Positions 23,630 to 35,480 of a stretch of 64,000 nt of DNA are shown piece after piece (within the stretch, counting starts at the first letter, position 1; the number at the start of each line of letters is the position of its first letter). This DNA comes from Abelmoschus esculentus (taxonomy: Eukaryota > Streptophyta > Magnoliopsida > Malvales > Malvaceae): the NCBI GenBank assembly GCA_035048815.1, contig JAUCBN010000011.1, forward strand, positions 18,182,001-18,246,000. The letters are read 5' to 3'. Below the pieces are notes generated by a model. It saw only the letters and a list, made by a program, of their open reading frames with translations, did no database searches and was not told the DNA's origin. The translations under genes and the position numbers were made by a program.

Positions 23630-25264
23630 CTTCTTTCGGTAGTATGTGAGATGATAATACGGTGTGGCCAGTGTTTTAAAATGCAATGTCACAATATGCA
23701 CATAATTAGAATGATGTCAAAATAGTCAAATGCATGTATGATGTAGATGCGGATGCAAAATGTATGCATGTGAAGGTATTGATCCCTACTGATAATCACC
23801 TTACTAGATTACTTTCACGGGAAAATAGAGGGTCCATTATAATGTTAGGTGAACTAGTCCTATACAGCAGTGTTAGCCCTAATTCCTATTCCCTATGGCC
23901 CAAAGCTACTTGCTTGAAAAGGGAATAATGGGTTCTGGATAAAAGCTTCGATCTCCGTGGCTGACCCGATCTTGTTTTTGACAACCTTTCTGAACTTTGA
24001 TCTTCAAGAATCGTATGGCATTGGTCTGTGTTAAATATTACCTGAGCGACCTTATAGTGTCGGTGTCGTTGATCATCTCTGATAATCTCGAACGATGACC
24101 TCGATCCTCGTGAAATGGGTCAATAAGGTACCAGTCTCTTGTACTTCTTTTTGCTGTCTAAAAAACACTTCTTCATTGATGTGCTTGAGAAATTGGTCAA
24201 TTACCTTTTCTGATCGGTTGTCTATATCTGACTCTGACTCGTCCTCTGGATGGAGAGATAGTATCGATTCTGATTCTGACTCGGTCTTCTAATGGTGAGA
24301 CGATATTGTTTTGTGTCTCTGATAAACCTTTAATTAAACCTTGATTTCTGTTACATCCTTCATGCTCTCTTAGAATCTCGGATTGACATTCTGATGTAGA
24401 CCCGGATAAACGCATGATTATTACCTAGTGTTGATGTTCGGTAGACTGCTATCTCAGGCTCTTCGATCATCCTATAACCGGTGTTTGATAAAAGGGGTCT
24501 GATGGATAGTGACCTTGTCAAATCTTATCCCTTAATCAGTATCTCTGATCGGTTTCTAACACTAGGGTTGAGGATTTTAGATACCTCTCTTCCATTGTGA
24601 ATGTTTCCTTTGTAGGATGAACCACTCGAGTCAATACCCTCGATGCAATGCAAGATGTGATGATGCATGCAAAAAGGGAAAAATATGAAGAAAACATGTT
24701 AGTCTCGGGCAAAAAAAGACACAAAATAAATTTTAGAAAATTAAATTGCGTAAAAGTAAACAGAGAAGAGTAGTCTTAGATATCTCATCTAGTTCACCTA
24801 GGGTATCCGCATGGCTCTAGTGTGGTAGGTAGTCTAGTTCTCTATATGCAGTGTTGGTGCTAAAAGGGGAACCCGAATTGTCCAAGCAGTCCTCTACTAA
24901 GAGTAGCAAGGCCCTCGATCATCACTAATTATAGGCTCATCTTGACCGAGTCCAATTCAAGGGGACTTGTTCGCTTATGCCCATACGAAGGAACGATATC
25001 CTCACGAAAGCATAAGGTAATGGAGCCCCGAAGGTACTTCGGATAGGGCCCATACGGGAGAACGATATCTCCACGAAAGCATTAGCCTTTTCCCCCACTT
25101 AGAAGGACGGGTTTAGATGTCAATTTTAAATGCGGAAAAATAAAATCGCAAATTTAATTGAACATTAATTTGATCGTCACTTTAGCCCGAAATCTCTAAT
25201 ATTAGTAAAGCGGTAATCAGTTAAAAAGCTTGACTCACTTTTTGTTTTGAAAAAACAAAATTTG
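23630..25264 (-). other. Element B leader between primer site and gag
   Basis: About 1.6 kb of non-coding sequence. A duplication is seen around GCCCATACGRRRGAACGATATC (about 24977-25020 and 25048-25090). No extra upstream reading frame of the sort carried by true Ogre elements was found. Confidence 0.5.
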
Positions 25265-25284
25265 TCCCCAGCAGAGTCGTCATC

Positions 25285-26362
25285 TGTAGCGATCTAAAAA
25301 AATATTAAATTAAGTGTATCACTAAATATATTCTTTTGGGGTTGGAAAACATATTTTGATGTGTTGTTTCTAAATTAATATCTTCCACGTGGGATTTTTC
25401 GGTTTAAAAATGATTTTAGAAAATTGGAGTCGCCACCGGCCATTTTAGTAGACCGGACACCATAAAACCAGAGATTTAAAAATTGGGGTTCGGAAGTCGG
25501 TTACAGATGGGGAAGGATTAGCACCCCACGCCTCCCAAAAATTGATACTTTATTTAATTACCGCTTTATTAATATTAAATTTTCCGTGCTAATTTGATGA
25601 TCGAATTAATTTTTAATTAAATGTGCATATTTATTTTAAAGCACCTAAAACCGAAGATAAGCGTCCGAACCACCACCACTACACTGGAGTTGGTCTCGCT
25701 TACGACCGAATTTAGGGGCCCGCATTAACAAAGTAATATCATTTATGCAACTTAAACATAACAAATAAATTAAATACATCATATAAAAATAAATACATAA
25801 ATAAATACATACAAGCATAAATATTAATCTAATAAATAAAATAATAATCTGAAACATAAATTCAAAATATACATAAATAAACATTAATCTAAAACATAAA
25901 TAAAATCTAAATACCAAATAATAAATATTGCATTTCATTAAAATAAAACCAAAATACAATATAAAGAAAAGAAATTATACCTAAGAGTTCGAAAGGCATC
26001 AAGATCTATCACGACCACTTCAAAATTTTTAACTAGATCGAATCCTAAAAATAGGACTCGATCGAACCACCCAAAATTTGGGGAGAGATAATCTCTCAAA
26101 TTAGGATAATAAGGTACTACCCTCACCCAATTGGTTCTCTTTTTCTTAAAAGCTCTCCCTCACCCCCTTTTATAAGCATTTGGAGAGAGGAAACTGAGGT
26201 TTCTCATCAATGTGGGATTCTAATCCCACATCAACCTTCCTTTCATTTCCTTCTTCTTTTTCTCATTTTTTTCTCTCTTTTTTCTTCTTTTTTTATTAAT
26301 AATATGACTACTAAAATAATACTATAAATACTAAAATTTGATAAAAAAAATGAGTGATTACA
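25285..26362 (-). repeat. 5' LTR of element B
   Basis: 1078 bp, same ends as 17431-18508 with scattered substitutions, so a comparatively young insertion. Its inner edge meets the primer-like site. Confidence 0.93.
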
Positions 26363-26509
26363 CTACCTTGAGAGAAAAAATGAAAAATGAAAATTGAAAA
26401 AACAAAAAGAAAAATTGAATAAAAAATAAAAATGAAAAAAATAAAAAAATACAAAAAAATGAAAAATCTAACAAAGATGTGCAAAAACAAGACAATGGAA
26501 AATTTAAGT

Positions 26510-27045
26510 GTCCTTCACAAATCCATTTTCACAAGTGGTTGAAGGAAAATAAATCCTTTGAAAAAATTCAATCTCGTGATTGGTACAAATTGATTCTACT
26601 CAAGGGAATGGTACAACTAGCCCGGGGCAAACAGCTACCGATAAAGACAAAACAAATCCGTTAATCTATGTGCATTTAAGAAAAATGCATTGATAAGGAC
26701 CATTCAAACGTCTATTGAAATTCATTTTTTATGAATGGTCAAGGAATTAAATCATTGGTACCAACTGATTGTACGCAAAGTAATGGTATAGCTAACCCGG
26801 AGCAAACAACTACCAATAAAGACAAAACAAATCCGTTAATCCCTGTGCATTTAGGGAAAATGTATTGATAAGGACCACTCAAACATCCATTAAAATCCAT
26901 TTTTATGAATGGTCAAGGAATTAAATCCTTGGTACCAACTGTTTGTACCCAGAGTAATGGTATAGCTAGCCCGGAGCAAACGACTATTGATAAAGGCAAG
27001 TCAAATCCGTTGATCCATGTGAATTTGGGAAAAATACAAAAAAGA
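26510..27045. repeat. Three tandem copies of a ~175-bp unit in element A
   Basis: The block AACAAATCCGTTRAT recurs at about 26651, 26826 and 27000 (steps near 175 bp). Its neighbours ATGAATGGTCAAGGAATTAA and GTATAGCTAGCCCGGAGC recur with it. Non-coding. Confidence 0.8.
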
Positions 27046-27094
27046 TGCACGATATCAATTGAAGACCTTTTTGAATCAGATATTAAAATATTTT

Positions 27095-28660
27095 AGGCTA
27101 TGATCTTGTCCCCGTTGATGGTGTGACTAGATCCAAATCACTGAAGTTCAATCCTTATCCTCCGTTAATGTCGTAGTAGGATCTAAATTACTGAAATTTG
27201 AGCTTGTCCCCATTAATGGTGTGGCAAGATCCAACCCAATCATGCTTCTCCGTTGATGGCGTAGTATGATCCAGACTTGATCTTACCCTTTCGTTGATGG
27301 AATGGATAGATCCAACTCAGTCCTACTTCTCCGTTAATGGCGTAGTAGGATTTAAATTGTTGAAATTTGATCTCGTCCCCATCGATGGTGTGGCCAGATC
27401 CAACTCAATCATACTTCTCTGTTGATGGCGTATATGATTTATACTTGATCTTACCCCTCCGTTGATAGAGTGAATAGATCTAACTCAGTCCTGCTTCTCC
27501 GTTGATGGCATAGTATGATTTAAATTGTTGAAATTTGATCTTGTCCTTGTTGATGGTGTGGCTAGATCCAATCTAATCATGCTTCTCCGTTGATGACATA
27601 GTATGATCAAACGTGATCTTACCCCTCCGTTGTTGAAGTGGATTGATCTAACTCAGTCCTGTTTCTCTGTTGATGGCGTAGTAGGATTTAAATTGTTGAA
27701 ATTTGATCTTGTCCCTATTGATGTTGTGGCCAGATCCAACCCAATCATGCTTCTCCCATGATGGCGTTGTATGATCTAGACGTTATCGTACCGCTCCGTT
27801 GATGAAGTGGATAGATCCAACTTAACCCAGTTTCTTCGTTGATAGCATAGTAAGATCTAAATTGCTGAAATTTGATCTTACCGCTCCGTTGATGGACTGG
27901 ATAGATCCAACTCAGTCCTTCTTCTCCGTTGATGGCATAGTAGGATCTAAATTGTTGAAACTTGATCTTGTCCCCGTTGATGGTGTGGCCAGATCAAACT
28001 CAATCATGCTTCTTCGTTGATGGTTTAGTATGATACAAACTTGATCTTACCCCTTCTTTGATGGAGTGGATAGATCCAACTCAGTCTTGCTTCTCCGTTA
28101 ATGGCGTAGTAGGATCTAAATTGCTAAAATTTGATCTTGTCCCCGTTGATAGTGTGGCCAAATCCAACCTAATCACGCTTCTCCGTTGATGGCGTAGCAT
28201 GATCCTAATTGCTAAATTTTGATCTTACCCCTCCGTTGATGGAGTGGATAGATCCAACATAGTCTTGCTTCTCCGTTGATGGCGTAGTAGGATTAAAATT
28301 CTTAAAATTTGATCTTCTCCCTGTTGATGGTGTGGCCAGATGTAAATCACTGATATTCAATCTTGCTTTTCCGTTGATGGCGGAGTAGGATCCAAGTTGC
28401 TGAAATTTGACCTTATCCTCGTTGATGGTGTGACTAGATCCAAATCATTTAAATTAAATTCTATTTCTCCATCGATGGTATAGTAAGATTCAAATTGACG
28501 AAATCTGATCTTACCCCTCCGTTGATGGTGTGGATAGATCTAACCTTACATTTTAGGTCTTGCCTCTTCGATCAAATCCAATAAGTTCTCATTTTGCTAT
28601 TGATGGCGTAAGCATATCATATTTTGATCGGTCTCGTTTTATCGTTGATGGTATAACTAG
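27095..28660. repeat. Tandem array of element A, 168-bp composite unit
   Basis: The block TAAATTGYTGAAATTTGAT recurs at about 27353, 27521, 27689 and 27858 (168, 168, 169 bp). Later spacings of about 90 and 169 bp reflect partial deletions. Each unit is built from four diverged subunits of roughly 36-46 bp, each centred on CCGTTGATGG. The array lies in the element's 3' non-coding region. Confidence 0.85.
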
Positions 28661-28669
28661 GCCAAATTT

Positions 28670-29226
28670 TATATTTATAAATATTATATATTTATTAGAA
28701 AAATCAAAAAAAATAATAATAAAGAAGGTGAAGAATAAAAAGAAAAAGAAGAAGAAGAAGAAGAAAGAAAAACAAAAAAGATAAAATATATATATATATC
28801 AAATCATGCTTCTTCATCGGATACAGCTAGATCAAGTTTTGCAGATCTTGCCTTTTTGTCAATGTTACAGCTAAGTCAAGTTTTCTTCAGGTATTGCAAC
28901 ATCATTAGTGTCGTAGCAAGTCAAGCTTATTTTGTCTCCTCCAATGGTTCAGTCGCAACTTTTGTTCTCCTCAACGGATCTCCGCATGTTAAAGATTTTG
29001 CAAACAAGAGTGGTAAAGAAGATCAAGTCAAGATCCAGCAGAAAAAACGATGGCCAAAAGAAACCAACCTTACCAAAAGAGAACCTCAACCTTACCAAAA
29101 AACCTCCAAATTTTACCAAAAGAACCTAACATTACCAAAACATAACTTCAACCTTACCAAAAAGAACCTTTACCTTATCAGAGAAGAATCCTCAAACCAT
29201 ATCAGGTAAAATGGATTATTCTTTAT
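28670..29226 (+). other. Element A 3' region: A/G-rich tract and short CTTACCAAAA repeats
   Basis: A purine-rich run (28690-28790, repeated AAG and AAAAAG) is followed by mixed DNA. Then comes a run of short repeats around AACCTTACCAAAA at about 29065-29190. Short open frames here are by-products of the repeats. No domain is seen. Confidence 0.55.
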
Positions 29227-29271
29227 CTTTGCTCCATTGTCGTTACACAACAATGATCAAAGAGGGACAAC
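29227..29271 (+). promoter_or_regulatory. Element A polypurine tract with 36-nt stem-loop
   Basis: Arms CTTTG (29227-29231) and CAAAG (29258-29262) and upper arms CATTG and CAATG flank a loop. The purine tract CAAAGAGGGACAAC then runs to the 3' LTR at 29272. The purine tract primes plus-strand DNA synthesis. The stem-loop is an observation from this window, shared with B and C. Confidence 0.75.
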
Positions 29272-30662
29272 TGTCATAACCCATTTTAAACAAGACCTAA
29301 TTACACTCAAACCCCACAGCCCAACAAACATAACCCAAACCTAAATAATTAAACCCAATCCAATAAAAAAAATAATAACCATAATATTCTAACCTAAACC
29401 TAATTTCCCAGCCAACCCTAGTCGCCGCCGTTCATCATCATGCTCATCAGTCTTCTACGCGTGACCGCCACGCGCGACGATTTGAATCGCTCGTGGTGGT
29501 CATGCGCTCACCCGATTGGTCCTTCAAGTCGGCCATCGTCCAAGCCGCACTCCAGATCTGCAAAATCATAAGTGAATCATTAGATAAGAAAATATTTTAT
29601 GTATTTTGAATAGGTTATTTAAACCTCCAAAGTCATTGTAATACCGGTTACCAACAACGAATGAAATAAAAAAACATATTCGAAACAAGATCAAGAGCAA
29701 CATTCAATATTCGAAACCAAAACGAAAAAACAAAGAGAGATCAGAGACAAATCGTAAAATATAGAGTAAAAAAATTGACTCTTTGTTGTTAGATCTACTC
29801 ACGTACGTAGCTCCTTTCTAAATACCGAGTCTAGATCCGTACTCCTCGCGTTGAGTAGTATCGGAAAGGGGGTTTCTTTTTCATCTTCGACGCCCACGAC
29901 GGTGGCCAGTGCAGTGATCGACACCATCGAATTGTGGTCGGGCGTCAGAGGTTACAAATGATTGAGAGCTTCCTTAAGATGCTCTGAATCCTTTCTCATC
30001 TTGAAAAGGAAATGAATGAAATAAGGGTGGAAAAAAACTATTATGATGGTATTTAAACCGAACTCAAACGACGTCGTTTTGGTGTCTATTCAAAGGGTCA
30101 AAACGGTACCGTTTAGCCCCAAGACCCGCGAATCAGACCCAATCTAGAGACTCGACCTACGCATAACCCGCTAAGATGGGAAAATTATTCTTGGAATCCG
30201 GCCTGATTGCGTTTTGGTAGTTTGGTTTGCATGTTCTTCGAATTTAGTCACTATTTTATGCTAATTTGTTCTATAACTCATATTTTTCGATTTTGGTCAC
30301 TAATATCTATTATTTTGACCTTATGATTCTGTTTTTGTGTAGGTTAGTCCTTATTTTATTAGTATTATTTTTTACTAATATTATTTTATGATGTTTTCCT
30401 TATTAATTAACGTTTTATATATTTTGCAGATTGTAAAAATTAGGGGATCACTTTTTAAATTTAAACCCGATTGGTATTTTCAATCATATAAAATATCGTG
30501 TAACCAATAAGTGCTAATTTTGGGCGTTGTGGGGATGCTCATCCTTCCCCATGCGTAATAGACTCTGGATCCGCTCTGGTTTCATAGACCTCGATTTTGG
30601 TGTTTCAATCGCACTGTAAAAAAGATTGGTGGCGACTCCCGAGACCAATTTCGGTGATTACA
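29272..30662 (+). repeat. 3' LTR of element A
   Basis: 1391 bp, same termini as the left LTR. It has about 40 bp not in the left copy (about 29461-29503), forming an imperfect hairpin with arms TGACCGCCACG and CGTGGTGGTCA. The 30085-30192 segment is inverted relative to the left LTR. Confidence 0.9.
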
Positions 30663-30985
30663 ATATTAATAGTCAAAACCAATTATAGTCAAAATCAAAT
30701 ATATTAAAATTTTTAGATTGGCCATAAGCACATTCCAAAAATTAGCTTATCATCCATAAAAATATTTATATATAATGATATTTTTATAAATATAATAAAA
30801 ATATATTTATTTATTACGAAAACTTGTATATACCCGAACCCACCCGTCTCGACACTTTCAGAAACCCGCCTGCCCCACCTCAATCCCCAAAATTCAAGAC
30901 TAAAAACTTGATTGGGTCGGGTTGCAACATACCGTGTCAGGACTCGGGTCAGGTAATTTTGTCAACCCCAGCTAAAAGCAGCATT
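30663..30985. repeat. Dispersed non-coding repeat, copy 2, right part
   Basis: Begins with the right ATATT duplication (30663-30667) of element A and continues the repeat through TATATAATGATATTTTTATA to GTCAACCCC. Copy 1 near 13020-13100 has the matching blocks. Confidence 0.5.
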
Positions 30986-31230
30986 TTTTTCACTTTTTAT
31001 TGCAAAAAAGCACACACAGACAAGGTTATTGGATCTGTACCCAATGAACTTATTGATGTCGTGTACAAAGAATTACAACTATAGATTCATATATCAGTGC
31101 CATATGGAAAATATAGATTTACACTTATACAGCTTTCTATACTTAAAAGAGTACCTGTAGATAAATTTTTTGACAGGTAGTTTCACCATAAGCAGATGGC
31201 GAAACCTACCGGCTCGGCGTATTTGTACTT
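30986..31230 (-). other. Presumed 3' UTR of the DUF688 gene and short spacer
   Basis: Sequence downstream of the TAG at 31231-31233 on the minus strand. No coding feature seen. The end of the transcript cannot be placed. Confidence 0.35.
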
Positions 31231-33585
31231 CTAAGCTTCTGGTATAGGAGGAAGTTGTTCCTGATACATGAGGAAGTGCATAGTGAATGTGTGAACTCAT
31301 GAAATAACAGTAAACATCGGTATAAAGAAAATCGATGTATGAAGTAACGAGCTACTGAAGTTACCTCTGAAAAACGCAATCGACCGTGATGAATGTTAGA
31401 AGATCTAACAATGGTTTCCCACTTAAGATCACTGGATGGAGTTGTGTTGGCCTGAGTTCCAGCATCGTTACTTGTACCTAGAGAAGACCATGAGGATGTG
31501 CTTCTGGACGAGACAGCGGGCAAGGTGCGCTTTAACCAAGATTCTGATGGAGCTTTTGGTAAAGGTAGGGCAAGAGGAAGTTTCGAGTTGCTGTCGCTAG
31601 AACTTCCTCTGTTACTTAATTTGATTTTCGACCGGCTTTCCGAATCAACCTTTCTACGCTCAGCTGCTGTTGAGTGTGTAAATGTTTTAGGGTATTGTAG
31701 GTGCTCTTGTTGACTTAACTCAAAGTTCAATGGGCATTCCATATTACTCTTCATGTTGTGAGCAGCACCTGGGCATGTCAATTTACTAGAATCCTGAATC
31801 AAAGCTCGATCCCTTCTGGTACCGTCTGATGCGTCCATTTGTAATTGTAAGCAAGGAGCATGTTTTTCAGGTGAAAACAGAGAATATGGATCCACAGACT
31901 CCATGGTCTTATGCCGCACTGCTGCATTCTCATCGACAACATGATTCAAGTGCTTTGAATCCTTTAATGAAGAATTCTCCTCCATTTCCCCTGGATTAAC
32001 CAGAATCTCAAAATCATCCTTCATGCATTGAGTTAGTGCTGTTTCATCTGGAAAACATGAATTGGATGATGCTACCCTGTGTATGGAATCTACATATAGA
32101 GTTTTCTCAACAGGGCTTCCCGAACCTGATTCCTGGCTTAGCAATTCTTTAAAATTCTTGCTTTCTTTTTTAAGCGGATCAATGCTGCTAACCCTGTAAT
32201 TATTAACTTTTCCAGTAATACCAAGAAATCCTTTTTCTTGATGTATCAACTGTGACATTTGACTAGGAGGCGATGATACACTGTTACCCTGCGAAAGCCT
32301 AAAAGGAGGAGCTCCATCCGGATTCTGGCGTTCACTTCTGTAACTATTCTTGTTAGATCCACTCCCTTGATTATGCTTATCCTCAATAACCTCCTCCGTT
32401 GGAGCAATACCTGTTAAGCCTTCCTTTCCGGCAGCCTCAGCATGCTGAAAAAAGAAATGAATCCAATATTTAATTTACAAAAGGAATGCAAAATAAACAG
32501 TTAGATTTTGACATCCCATTAGGGGAAATGATCTTAGGTACCTCATTTTCAGTTTTACTGCAAGGTCTCAAATATGAAGATTTAACCTCTCGCCTACGAA
32601 CAGAATAGGCAGGTTCCACAGGTTTTTGAGCCTGAATTTTCTTCCCTGGTACTGGGTTCAAAAGGCAGGAGTTTTTAAGCAAGAACCGAGGAAATAAGCC
32701 ACAGACGTTTGCTGAGTAGTTATCAGAATGGCTATAGCAATCATCTTCAGTTTCTTCCAACCAATCATCTTGTGCATAATGTCGTAACTTCTTTGGACTG
32801 GACGCACGATGTGGTTGCTGCTTAGCCACTGTTACAAGCTCCTTTATATGTTTTGGTGTCTCTCTTGCTATAGATTGTTTCCTAGTAGCATATGGAGGTG
32901 TTTCTGATGCTACAGCTTTCGCTGCAGGCAGAAAACGACCCATCATGAAATCCCGAGTTTGTGGATCCGATGAGAAGATTCCAGATGGTTTCATATCTGA
33001 ACCATCCAACTCACTCAGGCCACTAACACTACAGTTCAAGAAAAATGACTCTGAGCGAGAAAGTGTATCAAGTGCGTCCACATATGCCTCGCCACTATCC
33101 TTTGAGTCAGAGCTCCTCGTCTCTTCCATGTCTCCATTTCCGGCACACTCATATTGAGTTTCATCGAGAACCAGTGATGAAACATTTTGGGAACTGGAAG
33201 GGACAATTTCTGTTTGCCATGGTGCAAAAGTTTTAGCATCAGGCCCTTTTATAGAAGGCTGTTCCTTACCATTCAAAGCCCTCCCAGGTGGAAGCTTTGG
33301 GGCAACGGGAGGCTTGTCAAGAGCATGAGTTTGAACATTTTTTTCTTCCTTTGGTCGACCTGGAGTTTTCTCCCACAGAAAAGGAATTGTTCCAGGGTTC
33401 CTAATTGGACCTGATTTCAATTCAGATTTATAAATGGGAAGGCGTGGTATTTTGCTTAGTGATTTATCAGTTTTCTTGTTGCCCTCAGATTCAGAACCTA
33501 CGACCTGCGATGTGAAGCGCCTCACCGAAAGAAGTGGCCGGTTAAAGTCAAGTTGCTTGTCTTCCATCAAATTCTTCAGCAACAT
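31231..33585 (-). CDS. DUF688-like protein, spliced, apparently intact
   Basis: Coding exons on the minus strand are 33585 (or 33567) to 32542, 32444 to 31365 and 31260 to 31231, joined at GT/AG sites in phase 0. They encode about 711-717 residues. Start MLLKNLMEDKQ at 33585 or the internal Met at 33567; the latter gives the usual MEDKQ-type start. Near the N-terminus are NRPLLSVRRF (residues 9-18) and PFLWEKTPGRPK (62-73), motifs of plant DUF688 proteins. The rest is Ser/Lys-rich and probably disordered, with no membrane segment or signal peptide. The last coding exon is only 30 bases (EQLPPIPEA, stop). The function of the family is unknown. No lesion was seen, which contrasts with every other frame in the window. 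Confidence 0.8.
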
Positions 33586-35480
33586 ATATCTGTTCATTTA
33601 AAATCAATGCATCACATCAAATCCTAAAGAACAATGTTAAGAAATATAGCAGGAAAACATATATGTGATCATTCAAAAATCTGTAATTTGTTCTAATCTA
33701 AAAGACCAATAAGTAGCATCTTGCTTCCATTGAAGATACTAACAATGTCTATATGCTATGTTGTTACCAGATTAAGTCGAACATAGGATACAAGTACGTG
33801 TTTCCACCAGTATACTCAAATTTTCCTAATCTTTTCCATAATTCCAGAGGATGATTGTACTTGAGATGTCTGAATGTGTGTCGAATACAAATGTTGAATG
33901 CAAGTATTGTAGGGAAAATGGAAAGATCCAATAACAAAGGCTTAAATAAAAAATCAGCACTTAAACTATGCTCTTTTTTTGCTTTTAATTCCCAAAGTAT
34001 TTTTTTGTCAAAATAAGTACATAAACTATTACTTATGGTCATTTTAAGTACCTCAACTATTTTCTGGTCAAAAGTACCTAAACTATGTCATTTTTTCTTT
34101 CGGTCCCTAAATTATCTTTTGGTTAAAAAATCTGTTTGATGTGTCAACATCTAATTGGCCAATTTTTTTAAAACTTCGATAACTATTAGATTTAAAGTGA
34201 CAAAAACAATAGTTTAGATACTTGTTTTTTTTTTAAAAAAAAAAACTAATTTGAGTACTAAAAGCAAAAGAAAATGATATAGTTTAGGGGCTGATTTTTC
34301 ATTAACATGCTAACTTTCACCGGTCATACAAGACAGGAAAAAAAATGGAAATTGCATTTCTAAATTATCATAAGCCTATTCAAAAATTCTTTAATCTAAT
34401 AGAATCCAAGTCAGGTTGTATGCAGAAAATCCTCAAAGTAGGCTCACCCATTAAGATAAGACACAAATCGATTCAAATTAGTAAGGTTAAAAACTTGAGA
34501 ACCGAGAGTTAGGGACAAAGTCAGGATTTGAGATTAAGGGAACAAAACATAAATATTTAAAAGTAGGGAACAAATTTATAAAAAAAATAAATTTTAAAAG
34601 AATTTAGATAAGAAGACAAAAATTCTTCGGGCGAGGAACAATTGCCTGTCCAACCCCACACATCTCTGTCCCGGTAGTGAAACAAAAAATAGACTCCTTG
34701 TTATCATGCTCATATTTTTTTAATTATTTCCGTAGTTTTTCCCAGAACCAAATTGCTAAAGACAGAGGAATGCTAAAGCTTTAATCTAAAACACGAATAA
34801 ATCCATGCTAAAACCAACAGCTAAATAACACGCATTGGAGTGGCAGCAACTTCTTAGTATCAGCAAATCCAGAATTAACATCTTATATTTCAAACAAAAT
34901 AATCGTAGTAAACTATGGAGGAAAGAAAAACAAGTTTCCCCTTCATTTCCATAACACAATCAAATCCATAAACATTTAAGAATATAAAAGTTAACAAGAA
35001 AGTACCGATTTCAGATTCAGATTTCTCACTGAAGCTAAAATTACGAAGAAATCCTCCTCCTCGGATTTGAAAGTGAAAGAAACGAAAATAACAACACGAA
35101 ATGGAGCACAATAAATACAGATCTTTCCGTTTCTCAATCGGACTTCATTCTTTTTTCTCAAGTATCTTAAATGAAGTCTCAACCCCCACCGACCCGAGCC
35201 GTAATCAAGAATATTTTAGAAGAAGAAAGTACCTTTTGAAGTGTGAAGAAGGGAAATTTGCAGAAAGATAGCTCACCCCAGTTCCTTTCTTGGAAAAGAA
35301 AGCATGAAAACGAGATGCCTAATCAATGTGAGAATTAATTATTAGAGAAAGAGAAAAGAATCCATGCTTATTATAATCATAATATAAATTAATGAAAAGA
35401 GAAAGAATAATGAAGAGAGAAGTGAAGAATCAATTTGTTTGTTAGCTAAGCTGGGGGGCTTGAAAGATTATGGAAATTGA
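33586..35480 (-). other. 5' leader and leader intron of the DUF688 gene
   Basis: An acceptor at 33590-33591 (minus strand TGAACAG) just upstream of the first Met suggests an untranslated first exon. Two equally good donors share GGTACTTTCTT: at 35004-35005 and at 35231-35232, so alternative leaders are possible. GA-rich and AT-rich DNA at 35290-35480 may hold the promoter. Transcript data are not available here, so this is inference. Confidence 0.45.
33940..34306. mobile_element. MITE-like inverted-repeat element in the leader intron
   Basis: Ends are imperfect inverted repeats of about 57 bp: AAAAAATCAGCACTTAAACT at the left matches the reverse of AGTTTAGGGGCTGATTTTT at the right, extending through TTTTGCTTTTA. 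Length is about 370 bp, AT-rich and non-coding. No unambiguous target duplication. Confidence 0.5.

Larger units (their letters stand above)
17431..26362 (-). mobile_element. Element B, gag-only Tat-like LTR element nested in A
   Basis: Two LTRs of equal length (1078 bp) and a perfect CTACC duplication (17426-17430 and 26363-26367) show a clean insertion into element A. Minus-strand orientation is set by the primer-like site at 25265-25284 (minus strand GATGACGACTCTGCTGGGGA) and the purine tract at 18509-18521 (minus strand AAAGAGGGGCAAC). A gag of the Tat/Ogre type lies at 22275-23626, but no protease, RT, RNase H or integrase was found in the 3.7 kb downstream. This fits the class called TR-GAG (terminal-repeat element with gag only). 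It would depend on a partner for pol. Confidence 0.88.
14187..30662 (+). mobile_element. Element A, Tat-like Ty3/gypsy LTR element without visible gag or pol
   Basis: LTRs at 14187-15575 and 29272-30662 are flanked by a perfect ATATT duplication (14182-14186 and 30663-30667). A primer-like site follows the left LTR (GCGGCTCCGTTAGGGA). A purine tract CAAAGAGGGACAAC precedes the right LTR, so the element runs on the plus strand. Removing nested B leaves about 7.5 kb with about 4.8 kb of internal DNA and no recognisable gag, protease, RT or integrase. Assignment to the Tat/Ogre side of gypsy rests on the primer site, the LTR GGYGACTCC motif and a purine-tract region shared with B and C. Confidence 0.88.

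Noticed and set aside
24197..24415. Minus-strand frame in the leader of B as an Ogre-type upstream gene
   Set aside because: Only 72 codons, made of low-complexity RVRIRIDT-like repeats, with no similarity recognised.
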